Origin: CALBPI01 sp038524795
Lineage (GTDB): Bacteria > Pseudomonadota > Gammaproteobacteria > Steroidobacterales > Woeseiaceae
NCBI GenBank assembly: GCA_038524795.1
Contig: JBCBIJ010000009.1
Span: forward strand, 98,524 to 162,523
Direction of reading: 5' to 3'
Length of the DNA stretch: 64,000 nt
The notes under the pieces were generated by a model that was given only the letters and a program-made list of their open reading frames with translations, had not been told where the DNA came from and made no database searches. A program made the position numbers and the translations under genes. Positions 63,777 through 64,000 of this stretch are shown here, in pieces. How positions within the stretch are numbered: the first letter of the stretch is position 1; each line of letters opens with the position of its first letter.

Positions 63777-64000
63777 CAGGTGTCCTCGACGACAATTTCA
63801 GGAAAGACGTGGCTTGAGTCGCGCCGGCCTGCGGCCAGAGCCGCGCCTGCGGCGATGGCGATGCTGCGGTAGGCACGCGCGGCGGCGCCATCGGGGTCCG
63901 ACACGACACTGGGCCGGCCGCTGTCGGCGGCCTCACGGATAGCCATGGCCAGAGGTAGCTCGCCCAGCAACTGCGTGCCGGCCTCCGCGGCCAGTCGCTC
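63776..64000 (-). CDS. mrp: Iron-sulfur cluster carrier protein Mrp/ApbC (C-terminal part, cut by window edge)
   Basis: Only the last 74 residues are visible; the frame stays open to the right edge. RLAAEAGTQLLGELPLAMAI, then REAADSGRPSVVSDPDGAAA and a helical end are the C-terminal pattern of the Mrp/ApbC P-loop ATPase, which carries Fe-S clusters to target proteins. The mrp-dcd order is common in gammaproteobacteria. The P loop is outside the window, so assignment rests on the C-terminal motifs and synteny. Confidence 0.85.
   Translation of the reverse strand, partial: ERLAAEAGTQLLGELPLAMAIREAADSGRPSVVSDPDGAAARAYRSIAIAAGAALAAGRRDSSHVFPEIVVEDT

Overview
The window is a GC-rich, gene-dense piece of a gammaproteobacterial chromosome. 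Gene order is the main evidence. From 1 to about 31,000 it follows the Escherichia coli block queG / nnr-tsaE-amiC-mutL-miaA-hfq-hflX-hflK-hflC-yjeT-purA ... rnr-rlmB-rpsF-rpsR-rplI-dnaB. Further on it has pcnB-folK-(dNK)-panB-panC, lptF-lptG divergent from pepA-holC-valS, and a purM-purN / dcd-mrp junction. Lineage-specific genes (ECF sigma factor with a DUF6768 partner, CadC-type regulator with TPRs, DUF5117-type metalloprotease, DUF2066, DUF4398) suggest a free-living, probably aquatic relative of the Xanthomonadales/Woeseia/Chromatiales type. The species cannot be named from the sequence alone. I see no phage, insertion sequence, CRISPR array, plasmid gene or rRNA, and no gene-free stretch longer than 300 bases.

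Layout. 1-6,570 (minus strand): dnaB (cut by the left edge), rplI, a DUF2232 membrane protein, rpsR, rpsF, rlmB, rnr. 6,602-6,798: tRNA-Leu(CAG) with promoter and terminator. 6,822-18,294: an accessory block between rnr and purA (NnrU-like protein, ECF sigma module, CadC/TPR regulator divergent from a large secreted protein, lipoprotein, zinc metalloprotease, SCP2 protein, degenerate NERD protein, patatin-like lipase). 18,309-29,895 (minus): purA to nnr, a long operon for purine synthesis, HflKC membrane proteolysis control, Hfq, tRNA modification, mismatch repair and cell separation. 29,917-31,910 (plus): queG and ppk2. 31,915-36,148 (minus): panC, panB, dNK, folK, pcnB. 36,224-39,099: RDD protein, lptG-lptF, and the divergent pepA promoter region. 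39,100-48,127 (plus): pepA-holC-small ORF-valS, then a MoxR/DUF58/TgpA cluster. 48,124-53,777 (minus): MFS transporter, prfC, rimI, uracil-DNA glycosylase, pssA and a PSD-like protein. 53,862-57,834: proS, a lytic transglycosylase, acylphosphatase, a DUF4398 lipoprotein, wrbA and DUF2069. 57,838-61,478 (minus): hda, AI-2E transporter, CDP-alcohol phosphatidyltransferase, DUF2066. 61,501-63,203: purM, purN. 63,210-64,000 (minus): dcd and the C-terminal end of mrp.

Most neighbours on one strand overlap by 1 or 4 nt (TGATG, ATGA, GTGA), indicating translational coupling. Several convergent pairs end within a few bases of each other or share stop-codon bases. The observations I rate highest are: (i) a phosphatidylserine-decarboxylase-like gene that has lost both the His and the Gly-Ser of the self-cleavage machinery; (ii) repeated -10-like boxes exactly 6-7 nt before start codons, twice arranged as one AT core serving both strands, implying leaderless divergent transcripts; (iii) the accessory block with its sigma-factor and CadC/secreted-protein modules; and (iv) two mutually exclusive hairpins in the rpsF leader.
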